From the NCBI GenBank assembly GCA_035553515.1, contig DATNDG010000098.1, positions 15,280 through 79,279 on the forward strand: DNA of 64,000 nt, in the 5' to 3' direction. The stretch is from DAHUYF01 sp035553515 (GTDB taxonomy: Bacteria > Pseudomonadota > Alphaproteobacteria > ATCC43930 > CGMCC-115725). The notes below the pieces were generated by a model. That model saw nothing but the letters and a program-made list of their open reading frames with translations, searched no databases and had not been told where the DNA came from. This document shows positions 51,728 through 60,575 of the stretch, piece by piece. Within the stretch, counting starts at the first letter, position 1. Every line of letters begins with the position of its first letter. The translations under genes were made by a program, and so were the position numbers.

Positions 51728-52024
51728 TTACGTCCGCTCCGGCTTGCCCTCGGGCAGAGGCGTACCAGGTAGTGATCGCTCCTTTCGAGGGATCACGATA
51801 TCGCCGTTCGGAGCGATGTAGGGCACGCCGTACTTCGGAATGCCCTCTCTGAACAGCTCGAATGATCGCAGGAGTTCTTGAACGCCTTTGCGAGCCATTT
51901 CTTGCGCCCGATTCCATTGCTCTTGCGTCTGCTGGTCAGGGAACGCGGGTGCCTGATCAGAGATGTCGACCGGCGAGGCATGCGTCAGCAGCAACGCCGC
52001 GACGAAATGCAAACCAGCGGGCAT
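51728..52024 (-). CDS. Small secreted hypothetical protein
   Basis: The 98-residue protein has a short signal peptide (MPAGLHFVAALLLTHASP) and a helical mature part, EQWNRAQEMARKGVQELLRSFELFREGIPKYG, then a Pro-rich end. The EMARKGVQELLRSF pattern recurs in small alphaproteobacterial secreted proteins of unknown role. GGAGGACACC precedes the ATG. Confidence 0.78.
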   Translation of the reverse strand: MPAGLHFVAALLLTHASPVDISDQAPAFPDQQTQEQWNRAQEMARKGVQELLRSFELFREGIPKYGVPYIAPNGDIVIPRKERSLPGTPLPEGKPERT

Positions 52025-52232
52025 GGTGTCCTCCAGACCTCACCACAGAGTTTATTCCACGGCCTCGCTCGCGTGTAGGCGGTCAGGCGTCTCTTCCATA
52101 GCGGGCCGCCGATGCGCAGAGCGGTGCGGCGGGATTTCCCGCCACTCTGTAAGATGATAATACATACGAGAAGGCGCATGCCCCAGATCAATGGTTTCAC
52201 GTTCAAGTGTGCGCGGAGCCTGTGTGATCTGA

Positions 52233-53819
52233 ATGCGTGAACCAGCAGCGAAGTGGCTCTCCGGGCGCCTGTCGCGCGCAGCGGCGCTCGTCTATGCGCC
52301 GGGGGCGCTGGCGTTCGGCATCGATCTTTGGCTTCCGCTCAACCTCGAGGCGGCGAGCCTGTACTCGGTCGGGATCGTGATGTCCGGCTGGATTCGTTCG
52401 CGTTTCCATCTGTGGCTCTCTACGATCCTCTTCGTAGCCTTTACCTTCATTGATCTGGTCATCGGCGCGCCATCACTGGATCCCCTGGCGCCTTCGTGGG
52501 TGTTCTTAGTCAACCGCTCCTTCACGGCGTGTGTTCTGCTGATTCTCGCCGGGGCGGTGCATCTTTGGATCAGGAGCATGGAGGCGGTCGAGGGCTACAG
52601 CACCGGACTGGAGCATCGCGTGAGGGAGCGCACTCGGGAGCTTGAAGTCGCCTTGCGACAACGCCAGGAAGCGCAGGAGGTGCTTTATCACGCGCAGAAA
52701 TTGGAGGCGGTTGGCCGGCTCACCGGCGGCGTCGCCCATGAGTTCAATAACCTGCTGACGATTATCGGCGGCAATGCCTCTCTGCTGCGCGAGCAAGCGC
52801 CGGCGAACTCCGCGACCCGGCGGCTCGAGTTCATTTTGCAAGCTGCAGATCGAGGCGCGCGACTGACGAGACAGCTCCTCTCCTTCTCGGGCCGGCAACT
52901 GCTGAATCCACAGGTTCTCGACCTGCGCGCCGCAATGATCGACATCTCGGATATGATGGCGCATTCGCTGGGCGAGAACATCGCGGTCAAGCTCGATCTC
53001 TCTGGCGATCTTTGGCCGGTGAAGGTCGATCGCTCGGAGCTGGACCTGGCTGTCCTCAATATCGGCCTCAACGCGCGCGACGCCATGGCAACTGGCGGGC
53101 GCTTGTCCGTCCAAGCCCACAACGTATCCTTCGCGGCCGGGCAGGACATTCGCCATGGGCTGCTCGGCGACTTCGTCGCGCTCACCATTTCGGATAGCGG
53201 AACGGGGATCGATCCGAAGATTGTCGAACGTGTGTTCGAGCCGTTTTTTACAACGAAGAACGTCGGCAAAGGCAGCGGGCTCGGTCTCAGCCAGGTTTAT
53301 GGCTTTGCGACGCAGTCCGGCGGTGCCGTGTCCGTGGAGAGCGTGCTGGGGCAAGGTACATCCGTCACGATGTGGTTGCCGCGCGGCAAGGCGCTTGCCA
53401 GCCAACCCGTGCAAGCGCCTGCCAGCGTGGTGCCGCTCAAGGCGCAGGCGCAGCAAGTTCTCTACGTTGAGGACAATGCCGAGGTGGCTGCGGTTACACT
53501 GGACATGCTGGCGGAGGGCGGCTACGGCGCCTGCTGGGCGAAGGACGCGCGCGAAGCGCTCGCGGTACTCGGATCCGGACGGAGCTTCGATGTGGTGCTG
53601 ACCGACGTGGTGATGCCTGGCCGCATTGATGGCGTTGAACTGGCGCGTGAACTTCGACGGACCGCGCCGACACTCGCCGTTCTTCTCACGAGCGGCTACA
53701 GCAACGAGTTAAACATTGTCGGCCAGGACGGTTTCGAAATGCTCGCAAAGCCCTACAACGCGAAGCAACTCGCCGAGGCGCTCAAGCAATCTGTTGCGCG
53801 TGCGCCGAGACAGAGCTGA
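52233..53819 (+). CDS. Hybrid sensor histidine kinase with receiver
   Basis: The 528-residue protein has about four N-terminal membrane helices (to residue ~112), a short coiled coil, a HisKA domain with His169 in GGVAHEFNNLLTIIGGN, a HATPase domain (LNIGLNARDAMATGG, DSGTGIDPKIVERVFEPFF, GKGSGLGLSQVYGF) and a C-terminal receiver with Asp in FDVVLTDVVMPGRIDGVELA and Lys in EMLAKPYNAKQLAEAL. The signal is unknown and no output regulator is adjacent. Confidence 0.93.
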   Translation: MREPAAKWLSGRLSRAAALVYAPGALAFGIDLWLPLNLEAASLYSVGIVMSGWIRSRFHLWLSTILFVAFTFIDLVIGAPSLDPLAPSWVFLVNRSFTACVLLILAGAVHLWIRSMEAVEGYSTGLEHRVRERTRELEVALRQRQEAQEVLYHAQKLEAVGRLTGGVAHEFNNLLTIIGGNASLLREQAPANSATRRLEFILQAADRGARLTRQLLSFSGRQLLNPQVLDLRAAMIDISDMMAHSLGENIAVKLDLSGDLWPVKVDRSELDLAVLNIGLNARDAMATGGRLSVQAHNVSFAAGQDIRHGLLGDFVALTISDSGTGIDPKIVERVFEPFFTTKNVGKGSGLGLSQVYGFATQSGGAVSVESVLGQGTSVTMWLPRGKALASQPVQAPASVVPLKAQAQQVLYVEDNAEVAAVTLDMLAEGGYGACWAKDAREALAVLGSGRSFDVVLTDVVMPGRIDGVELARELRRTAPTLAVLLTSGYSNELNIVGQDGFEMLAKPYNAKQLAEALKQSVARAPRQS

Positions 53820-53849
53820 GTTGCATCCTCGGTCGACGGCGAGACCCGA

Positions 53850-54785
53850 ATGTCCGACCCCGACATCATCCTGCACCATTACCCCCGCTCGCCCTTTGCG
53901 GAGAAGGTGCGGGTGGCACTCGGCCTCAAGCGCCTGCGCTGGCGCTCGGTCATCCAGCCGCGCCTGGCGCCGAAACCGGCGCTGACGCCGCTCACCGGCG
54001 GCTATCGCCGAATCCCGGTGATGCAGATCGGCGCCGACATCTATTGCGATACGCGCCGCATCCTGGCCGAGCTCGACCGGCGGTTTCCGGAACCCGCGCT
54101 GTCGCCGCCCGGCAGCGGCGGGGTGGCCGAGATGATCGCCGCCTGGGCCGACCGCTTCCTCTTTGCCGATGCGTTGGGGCTGGTGTTCGCCCTGCAAGGC
54201 GACCGCTTTCCGCCGGAGCTGCATGCCGACCGCGCGCGCTTCACCGCCGGCAGGTTCGACGGCTGGGACAGCGAGCGGATGAAAGCGAAACTTCCGGCAC
54301 TGCGCGACCATCTCCGGCTCCATCTCGCCTGGCTCGAGCGCCTGCTCGAAGACGGGCGCGAATTCCTGCTTGGGCAGGAGCCCTCGCTCGCCGATCTCGG
54401 GGCCTATCATCCCCTCTGGTATGCGCGCGGCAATCTCGGCGCGGACTCCGGCCTGGCGGGACATAAGCGGCTCCTCGCCTGGATGGCGCGGCTCGATGCG
54501 ATCGGCCATGGGAGCGTCGAGGAGCTCGCGCCCGAGGCCGCGCTTGAGATTGCCCGCGCGGCCGTTCCCGCGCCCGCGGCCGCAGCCGATCCGCACGATC
54601 CGAACCGAAGGCAGCCTGGCGACCGGCTTACCGTCACGCCGGAGGATTGGGGGTTCGATGGTGTCACGGGCGAGCTTGTCTCGTCCGACATCGACGAGAT
54701 CGCGCTCAAGCGCCGGGATCCCCGACTGGGGCTCCTCGTCGTGCACTTTCCTTTGGCGGGCTTCGTCGTCACGCCGGCGGCATGA
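53850..54785 (+). CDS. Glutathione S-transferase family protein
   Basis: The 311-residue protein has a thioredoxin-like N-terminal domain (LHHYPRSPFAEKVRVALGLKRLRWRSVI, then GGYRRIPVMQIGADIYCDTRRI) and an all-alpha C-terminal domain (LAWLERLLEDGREFLLGQEPSLADLGAYHPLW). Roughly 60 residues beyond the normal GST length form an extra tail (DRLTVTPEDWGFDGVTGELVSSDIDE) that looks like a small beta domain. It lies 30 bases after the kinase gene. Confidence 0.88.
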   Translation: MSDPDIILHHYPRSPFAEKVRVALGLKRLRWRSVIQPRLAPKPALTPLTGGYRRIPVMQIGADIYCDTRRILAELDRRFPEPALSPPGSGGVAEMIAAWADRFLFADALGLVFALQGDRFPPELHADRARFTAGRFDGWDSERMKAKLPALRDHLRLHLAWLERLLEDGREFLLGQEPSLADLGAYHPLWYARGNLGADSGLAGHKRLLAWMARLDAIGHGSVEELAPEAALEIARAAVPAPAAAADPHDPNRRQPGDRLTVTPEDWGFDGVTGELVSSDIDEIALKRRDPRLGLLVVHFPLAGFVVTPAA

Positions 54786-55007
54786 GGGGGCAGGCTCGGG
54801 CGGAGCCTGGTCATATCGTCAGATCGGTGTCAGCCCTCGCACGGCTCGCCGTTAAAGAGAGGGGCTACATACACAAATACTCGGTCGCGGGAAATTAAAG
54901 TCTCGGAGGATTGACTATTTCCCGGGTCTTTGATTTCATTATGGCGAGTTCTTAATCAGTCTCATAAGGCAAATGAGCGCCGTTTCGTCCTCGGGGGAGG
55001 GGGCATC

Positions 55008-55199
55008 ATGGCGTCGTATCGCGTCTACTTTTTCGACTGCAGTTCGCGCGTCGTCGGCCTGGAAATATTGGAGTGCGCAGACGACGCAGCGGCCCAGCAC
55101 GCGGCCAACGCGCTCACGAAGGAGCGCAACTCGAAGCGTGCCGAGCTGTGGTACAGAGACCGGCTCATCGAGCGAATCGATCGAGTGCACCCTGCCTGA
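55008..55199 (+). CDS. Small hypothetical protein
   Basis: The 63-residue product starts at ATG 55008 after GGGGGAGGGGG. It has the pattern YRVYFFDCSSRVVGLEILECADDAAA...AELWYRDRLIERI, seen in many short alphaproteobacterial proteins of unknown function. In-frame codons upstream of 55008 have no ribosome binding site. Confidence 0.7.
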   Translation: MASYRVYFFDCSSRVVGLEILECADDAAAQHAANALTKERNSKRAELWYRDRLIERIDRVHPA

Positions 55200-55229
55200 C
55201 GAAACCGATTGCGGTTCTCGGCGGCGTCA

Positions 55230-55400
55230 TCACGTCTGAGGCACGGGCATCGGCGCCGGCGGCGCCACATCGAGCTGGCCGGCCTTGGCGTCATATTCGG
55301 CCGCGAGCTTCAGGAGTTCCTCGGCGATCCGCTCTTGCGGAATGCTGCGAGAAAGGCGGAGGCAAAGTGCGGCTTGGGCACGGTAGAAAGAGTCATTCAT
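55230..55400 (-). CDS. Small hypothetical protein, short helical
   Basis: A 56-residue open frame from ATG 55400 to TGA 55230. The sequence MNDSFYRAQAALCLRLSRSI then PQERIAEELLKLAAEYDAKA is a two-helix pattern common to short alphaproteobacterial proteins. A Pro-rich tail follows. It is convergent with the gene at 55008. The function is unknown. Confidence 0.6.
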   Translation of the reverse strand: MNDSFYRAQAALCLRLSRSIPQERIAEELLKLAAEYDAKAGQLDVAPPAPMPVPQT

Positions 55401-55738
55401 CGCGGCATGCTCTGCGGGTGATTAGCCACCAGATGTTGGGGCGGGCGACCAACGCGTTAATAGATATGGTCGCACGGTTAAGAAAACCCTAACGTTCGCC
55501 CGCCCCGGCAGCGAACGGCGGTCAATCCCCGGAATCCTCGTTATCCACAGCCATCACCGCAGCGCGCTCGCGGGTTCGGCGGCGCCGGCTCTAGGATCGC
55601 CCTCACGCAATCTGCGGTCTTATAGAGTAATAGGCACAAGATTATTTGACCGACAGATTATGTTACACTGAAATAGTTGCATGCACCCAATAGTCCGGGT
55701 GACAATCGGAACCGAGTTCGGCTCAGGGGGGCGTTGGC
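55401..55738. other. Intergenic region without supported gene
   Basis: These 338 bases carry an isolated exact DnaA-box sequence TTATCCACA at 55541-55549 and an AT-rich patch (about 55615-55680) that may be the promoter of the following gene. I see no coding frame. Confidence 0.4.
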
Positions 55739-56047
55739 GTGTCCGAACCCGCACCCGACTATCCGAAGGCAATCGTCTTCCTTCTCGAGGAAGCGAGGCA
55801 GAGGCGTGCCAATGCGCATCGCGCGCGCCGGCTTGCCCAGACGCTCGTGACGCAGGACGCCTATGACAAGCTGGTCGCTTATGCCGCCGAACTGGAGCAA
55901 CGGGCGCAAGAGCTGGACGAGTGGGCAACCGCTCTGGCGGCCACGGTCGCCCGGACGCATGCCCTCAGCGATGAAATTCACAGCCTTGTTACCGAGGCCC
56001 GCGCGCGACTGAAAGACATGCCGCTCAAGAAACCTCCCGTCGGGTGA
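55739..56047 (+). CDS. Hypothetical helical protein
   Basis: The 102-residue protein starts at GTG 55739 after CAGGGGGG. It is nearly all helical with heptad-like hydrophobic spacing (AIVFLLEEARQRRANAHRARRLAQTL, then YAAELEQRAQELDEWA), suggesting a coiled coil. No family is recognised. It converges on the carbonic anhydrase gene two bases away. Confidence 0.72.
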   Translation: MSEPAPDYPKAIVFLLEEARQRRANAHRARRLAQTLVTQDAYDKLVAYAAELEQRAQELDEWATALAATVARTHALSDEIHSLVTEARARLKDMPLKKPPVG

Positions 56048-56049
56048 GC

Positions 56050-56799
56050 CTAATCGAGCAATTCGACCTTGCCGGTGGCGAGATGGTAATAAGCGGCAAC
56101 GACTCTGAGCTCGCCGTCCTTCACGGCGCCCGCGATGACGGGCGAGGATTCGCTCAGGAGCTTTGCCTGGATCTTCGCGTTGCTCTTGATCGCGGTTTCG
56201 AAGTCTCCATGAGCCTCATCGACCGCGGGGCGGATGTAGCGATAAAGCGCGCTAATCTGGCCCGGTACTGGTTTGGCGGCAATCGACGCCTTGACCGCGC
56301 CGCAGCCGCCGTGACCCAACACCATGAGCAGTTTCGTGCCCAGAACGGCGACGCCATACTCGATGCTGGCGATGATTTCCGTCGTCGCAAGATTGCCAGC
56401 GACACGGTTGACGAACACATGACCGATGCTCTGGTCGAACAGCACTTCGACCGGCACGCGGGAATCGGCGCAGGAGAGAACCGACGCGAAGGGCTCCTGC
56501 TTCTCCGCGGTATTTTGCTTCAGCAACGCCAGATCCTCTTTGTAGAAGGTGAGGCGTTGCTCGGTGAAACGCCGGTTGCCGTCCATCAGCGCTTTCAATG
56601 CAGCGTCGGGCGTGAGCCGGCTCTGCGCGATGCTTGGCGGCGGGGCCGCGAGCTCGATGCCGGCTGCCAGCAGGCCGGTTGCAGCCCCGCCCACGCCGCC
56701 GCGCAACACGCTGCGGCGCGAGATGCGCAGCTCGGAGCTGTCCTGGCTCGTCGAAGTGTCGCCAGCGCCTAGCGGGTTCTGCGCAGCCATGTCGTTCAT
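56050..56799 (-). CDS. Beta-class carbonic anhydrase, Tat-exported
   Basis: The 249-residue protein has a Tat-type signal (RISRRSVLRGGVGGAATGLLAAG) and a beta-class carbonic anhydrase domain with zinc ligands in ASVLSCADSRVPVE and LGHGGCGAVKASI. It hydrates CO2 to bicarbonate in the periplasm. ATG 56799 follows GGGGAG; the frame continues upstream but without support. Twin-arginine export of this enzyme is uncommon but known. Confidence 0.9.
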   Translation of the reverse strand: MNDMAAQNPLGAGDTSTSQDSSELRISRRSVLRGGVGGAATGLLAAGIELAAPPPSIAQSRLTPDAALKALMDGNRRFTEQRLTFYKEDLALLKQNTAEKQEPFASVLSCADSRVPVEVLFDQSIGHVFVNRVAGNLATTEIIASIEYGVAVLGTKLLMVLGHGGCGAVKASIAAKPVPGQISALYRYIRPAVDEAHGDFETAIKSNAKIQAKLLSESSPVIAGAVKDGELRVVAAYYHLATGKVELLD

Positions 56800-57040
56800 C
56801 TCCCCTGTCGCGCGTATTTTTCGGAGAATGACCGCAATGCTGCGCGCCCGATCCGATCTTGGCAAGTCCGGCCGAGGATTAAGGGGTCCATATGAGCAAG
56901 CGTGTTCTTTGATCGAGCACATGGATTTCAGATCCATGGCACGCTTCGATTACGAGAAACCAGCTTGATCAGGAGAAGCGGCGGTAGAATGCGCGGCGCG
57001 GGATCGGGAACCAATCGGCCGGATCCGGCGGTAGACTTTC

Positions 57041-57775
57041 ATGGCGACGGGCGTTCAAGCGCAGGGGCAGGAAAACCAATTTCTTGCGTCTCTCGATAGA
57101 AACGACGGCGCATTCATAATGCCGCATGCCCAGACCGTCGAACTGCCACGGGGAAGATTGCTGACCGATACGGGCGGACCCATCGTGGATGCGTGGTTTC
57201 CGCATGATGCGGTCATCTCCTTTCAATCGGTCATGGCCAACGGCCAGGCTGTCGAGAACGGGACCATCGGCCGGGAAGGTTTTGCGGGATTCTCGGCGCT
57301 CCTCGGCAGCCATCTGGAGATCTCGCGCAGCCTCGTGGAGGTGCCAGGACATGCCGCGCGGGTTCCGCTGTCGGTCGTTCAATCGGCGTGGACAGAAAGC
57401 CTTGCGTTCCGCGAGAAAGTTCTGCTCTATGTGCGCGCCGTTCTCGTCCAGCTGGCGCAATCCGTCGCTTGCGCCGCCTTGCACTCGGTCGAGCAGCGCA
57501 TGGCCCGCTGGCTGCTCATGACGCATGACCGTGTCGGCCAGGATGACCTGGCGCTGACGCACGAGTATCTGGGCGAGATGCTGGGCGTGCAGCGGCCCAC
57601 CATCACCCGGACCGTCGAGCGCTTCGAGAAGGCAGGCTCCATCCGGTCCCGCCGGGGCAGGATCACCGTGCAGGATCGAGCAGAGCTAGAAAGGGCTGCC
57701 TGCGAGTGCTATGCGGCAGTGCGGTCTGCTTTCGATTTCTCGCGGACCGCTCACACAATTTCCCCGTCAACGTAA
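57041..57775 (+). CDS. Crp/Fnr-family transcriptional regulator
   Basis: The 244-residue protein has a cyclic-nucleotide-binding-like N-terminal domain (LPRGRLLTDTGGPIVDAWFPHDAVISF, then NGTIGREGFAGFSALLG) and a C-terminal HTH_Crp domain (LTHEYLGEMLGVQRPTITRTVERFEKAGSI). Iron-sulphur cysteines of Fnr are absent. It belongs to the large rhizobial-type group of Crp regulators with unknown effector and lies upstream of a response regulator. Confidence 0.9.
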   Translation: MATGVQAQGQENQFLASLDRNDGAFIMPHAQTVELPRGRLLTDTGGPIVDAWFPHDAVISFQSVMANGQAVENGTIGREGFAGFSALLGSHLEISRSLVEVPGHAARVPLSVVQSAWTESLAFREKVLLYVRAVLVQLAQSVACAALHSVEQRMARWLLMTHDRVGQDDLALTHEYLGEMLGVQRPTITRTVERFEKAGSIRSRRGRITVQDRAELERAACECYAAVRSAFDFSRTAHTISPST

Positions 57776-57825
57776 CCTAGCGCACAGACGACCGCCCGCC
57801 CTCTCGCCCTAACGTAAATGTTAGG

Positions 57826-58326
57826 GTGAGCAAGTGCCTGGCAGGGGCGATGCCGCACGTTCTGGTCGTCGAGGATTACGACGGGCTTGGTGAGCTGCTT
57901 CGAGCTGCTTTCGAGGCGCGCGCCGCGTTCCGCGTCAGCTCCGCGGCGCGCCCGGAGGAGGCGATGCGGGTGCTCGACCGGGACCCGCCCGATATCGCCC
58001 TCATCGATGTCTGCCTGCCGGGGAGCTCGGGGATCGAGCTGGCCTGGTGCGCCACCAATCGCCGGGTTCCGGTTCTCATGATGACGGGCGATCCCGAGGC
58101 GGAGATGCGCTTCGAAGGCGCGGGCGTCCCTTATCTCCGAAAACCCTTTCGCCTCTCCGAGCTCGAAGCGGCGGTCGGAGCCGTGCTGGCAAGCCGGAGC
58201 GATCACCTGGCCCGAATGCGCGCGCGGCTCTCGCTGCTGTTCGCCGTTGCCGAGGGGGGAGCGCGGGAAAAGGGATCGGATGGGACGGCGCTCGGCGCCA
58301 CGGAGCCGCGGGGAGGAGCACATTGA
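57826..58326 (+). CDS. Response regulator receiver protein
   Basis: The 166-residue protein is a receiver with Asp residues in VLVVEDYDGLGELLRAAF and the phospho-acceptor in IALIDVCLPGSSGIELA, Thr in VLMMTGDPE and Lys in PYLRKPFRLSEL. A short basic tail of about 45 residues has no recognised domain. GTG 57826 is used; ATG 57850 is also plausible. It overlaps the next small gene by TTGA. Confidence 0.88.
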   Translation: MSKCLAGAMPHVLVVEDYDGLGELLRAAFEARAAFRVSSAARPEEAMRVLDRDPPDIALIDVCLPGSSGIELAWCATNRRVPVLMMTGDPEAEMRFEGAGVPYLRKPFRLSELEAAVGAVLASRSDHLARMRARLSLLFAVAEGGAREKGSDGTALGATEPRGGAH

Positions 58327-58484
58327 GCCGAGAGGAAATCGAGTATCTGCGGCGGAAGGCTGAGCAGTTGCGCTTCGTGGCGATCGATTTCGAAGCGTCG
58401 ATCGCGGTGAAGCTGCTCGAGATCGCGCAAGAGCTCGAGGAAATGGCACTACGGCTCGAGGAACGGCGATCGGAGGATTGCTAG
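58323..58484 (+). CDS. Small helical protein coupled to receiver gene
   Basis: A 53-residue frame from TTG 58323, overlapping the receiver stop as TTGA, with GGGGAGGAG just upstream. The sequence EEIEYLRRKAEQLRFVAIDF and LLEIAQELEEMALRLEE is an amphipathic two-helix pattern seen in many small alphaproteobacterial proteins near signalling genes. The function is unknown. Confidence 0.65.
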   Translation: MSREEIEYLRRKAEQLRFVAIDFEASIAVKLLEIAQELEEMALRLEERRSEDC

Positions 58485-58636
58485 ATCCGGCTATCGGCCG
58501 ACTGCGGGGAAGTCCTCGCGGCGATCGAACATGCCGTCGTCGCGCACGACGCGCAGCTGCCGCAGCCTTCCACCTTGCGGCGGACATTCCAACCGGCCAA
58601 CCCCGGGGCCTCGGCGTCGAAGCGTCCTGTCGCGGC

Positions 58637-59713
58637 TTAATGAGCGTGCCGATGATGGATGTCGGGGTAATGGGGATGACGGTGGATCAGGCGCGGATGC
58701 GCATGGGCATGAGCATGCGGCTCGCCCGGCGGATCGTCAGCGCCATGCGCATGCTGGTGATGCTCGTCATGCACATGGCGGTGCTCGTGCGTGAGCGGCT
58801 GATGGACATGCTCATGCTCGTGGCGCTCGGCCAGATGGAGGAAGAGGCCGACCGCCATCAGCGCCGCGGCGACGAGGAACGACGCGGTGACCGGCTCGGC
58901 AAATCCCAGGATGGCGATAAGCGCGCCGACGAACGGCGCCAGCGAGAAATAGGCCCCGGTGCGCGCCGCCCCGAGATGGCGCAGCGCGAGCACGAAGAGC
59001 ACGAGGCTCACGCCATATCCGAGAAACCCGACGCCGGCGCCCGCCGCAGCGGCCCATGCGGTGGGCCAGACCGGCCGGAGGCTCGCGGCGAGCACCAGAT
59101 TCACGCTGCCGGCGGCCAGCCCTTTGATCATGGCGATTTGCAGCGGATCGGCGCTCGACAGCTTGCGCGTGAGATTGTTGTCGATGGCCCAGGCGAGGCA
59201 GGCGCCGGCAATCGCGAGCGCGCCCCAGCCGAGCCCGCCGATGCCGCCGCCCGAGGAGAGGATGGCGGCGCCCAGCAGGATCGCGGCGGCGCCCGCGCCG
59301 ATGCGCAGCTCGACGTTCTCGCGGAAGATCACCCAGGCGATGCCGAGCGTAAACACGCCCTCGAGATTGAGCAGCAGCGACGCGGAGGAGGCAGGGGTCG
59401 CGCGGAGGCCGAGCATCAGCAGCACCGGACCGAGTATGCCGCCGCTCAGGACGACCGCCGCGAGCCAGGGCAGGTCGGCGCGCTTCAGCGAGGCTTCGGC
59501 GGCCTCGCGGCCAAGCGCGCGCCGCAGCCGCACCAGGCAGAAGAGACCGAGACCGGAGCCCAGATAGAGCAGGCCCGCGAGCATCCACGGCCCTATATCG
59601 CCCAGCAGCGCCTTCGCCAGCGGCGTGCTCGCGCCGAAGAGCGCGGCCGAGCCGAGCGCCAGCGGGACGCCGGGCCAAAGATAACTCCACCTGCTCTTCG
59701 TCCGATCCAGCAT
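58637..59713 (-). CDS. DMT-superfamily (EamA) transporter with His-rich tail
   Basis: The 358-residue protein has ten membrane helices and two EamA domains (LALGSAALFGASTPLAKALLG and, in the second, GSVNLVLAASLRPVWPTAWA), typical of drug/metabolite exporters. After residue ~295 the tail is packed with histidine (EHEHVHQPLTHEHRHVHDEH; then HAHAHAHPRLIHRHPHYPDI), a likely metal-binding cytoplasmic extension. It is divergent from a CusRS-like two-component system, so a role in metal export is possible. Confidence 0.9.
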   Translation of the reverse strand: MLDRTKSRWSYLWPGVPLALGSAALFGASTPLAKALLGDIGPWMLAGLLYLGSGLGLFCLVRLRRALGREAAEASLKRADLPWLAAVVLSGGILGPVLLMLGLRATPASSASLLLNLEGVFTLGIAWVIFRENVELRIGAGAAAILLGAAILSSGGGIGGLGWGALAIAGACLAWAIDNNLTRKLSSADPLQIAMIKGLAAGSVNLVLAASLRPVWPTAWAAAAGAGVGFLGYGVSLVLFVLALRHLGAARTGAYFSLAPFVGALIAILGFAEPVTASFLVAAALMAVGLFLHLAERHEHEHVHQPLTHEHRHVHDEHHQHAHGADDPPGEPHAHAHAHPRLIHRHPHYPDIHHRHAH

Positions 59714-59909
59714 CGAAGCGACTCAGATCGACATCAGGGTCCGCAGCGAGCGCTGCCGAAAGCTCGAGGCCAGCGCGGTTTCGGGGCCCGCTCGCAAAGC
59801 GATCATAATCCTTTGCGGCGGGATTGCCATAAAGCGTGCTACCGCCCGCAGCCCGAAGCGGGATGAGGCCTTCTACCGTCCGGCACTGCTTTTGCGGCAT
59901 ACTAGAGCA

Positions 59910-60575
59910 ATGAAATTGCTGCTTGCGGAAGACGACGCGAAGACCGCCGCCTTCCTGCGCACCGGCCTCACCGATCAGGGCTTCGTCGTCGATGTCACGA
60001 GCGACGGCGAAGAGGCGCTGCAGCTGGCGCTCAGCATCGGCTATTCCGTCCTCATCCTGGACATCATGCTGCCGGAGCGCGACGGCTGGTCGATCCTGGC
60101 AGGATATCGCAGCGCCGGCGGCCAGGCGCCTGTGCTTTTCCTGACCGCGCGCGATGCGGTCGCCGACCGGGTCAAGGGGCTCGATCTCGGCGCCGACGAC
60201 TACCTGGTCAAGCCCTTCGCCTTCTCGGAGCTGCTCGCCCGCGTGCGCTCGCTGCTGCGGCGCCGCGGCGGGCCGGCGCCCGAGCGGGCGCAATATGCGG
60301 ATCTCTCGCTCGACGTGCGGCGTCACCGCGCCATGCGCGGCGGCACGGCGCTCGAGCTCACGCCCAAAGAGTTCCTGTTGCTGGCGCTGCTCATGGAGCA
60401 CCAGGGCGACGTGCTGTCGCGGACGCTCATCGCGGAGCAGGTCTGGGACATGGCCTTCGACAGCGACAGCAATGTCGTCGATGTCCACATTCGCCGGCTG
60501 CGCGCCAAGGTCGACGATCCCTTCGAACGGAAGCTCATCCACACAGTGCGAGGGCTGGGCTATGTCCTCCGCTGA
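59910..60575 (+). CDS. OmpR/PhoB-family response regulator
   Basis: The 221-residue regulator has a receiver (LLLAEDDAKTAAFLRTGL; VLILDIMLPERDGW; DYLVKPFAFSELLARVRSLL) and a winged-helix output domain (LELTPKEFLLLALLMEHQGD; VVDVHIRRLRAKVDDPFERK; HTVRGLGYVLR). It most resembles CusR/CopR/QseB regulators. ATG 59910 (MKLLLAEDD) is chosen over 59892. Its end overlaps the start of the kinase gene, so the pair is one operon. Confidence 0.93.
   Translation: MKLLLAEDDAKTAAFLRTGLTDQGFVVDVTSDGEEALQLALSIGYSVLILDIMLPERDGWSILAGYRSAGGQAPVLFLTARDAVADRVKGLDLGADDYLVKPFAFSELLARVRSLLRRRGGPAPERAQYADLSLDVRRHRAMRGGTALELTPKEFLLLALLMEHQGDVLSRTLIAEQVWDMAFDSDSNVVDVHIRRLRAKVDDPFERKLIHTVRGLGYVLR

Noticed and set aside
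55541..55549. Exact DnaA box TTATCCACA
   Set aside because: A single nine-base match with no neighbours is expected by chance in a genome of this size; not called as an origin.
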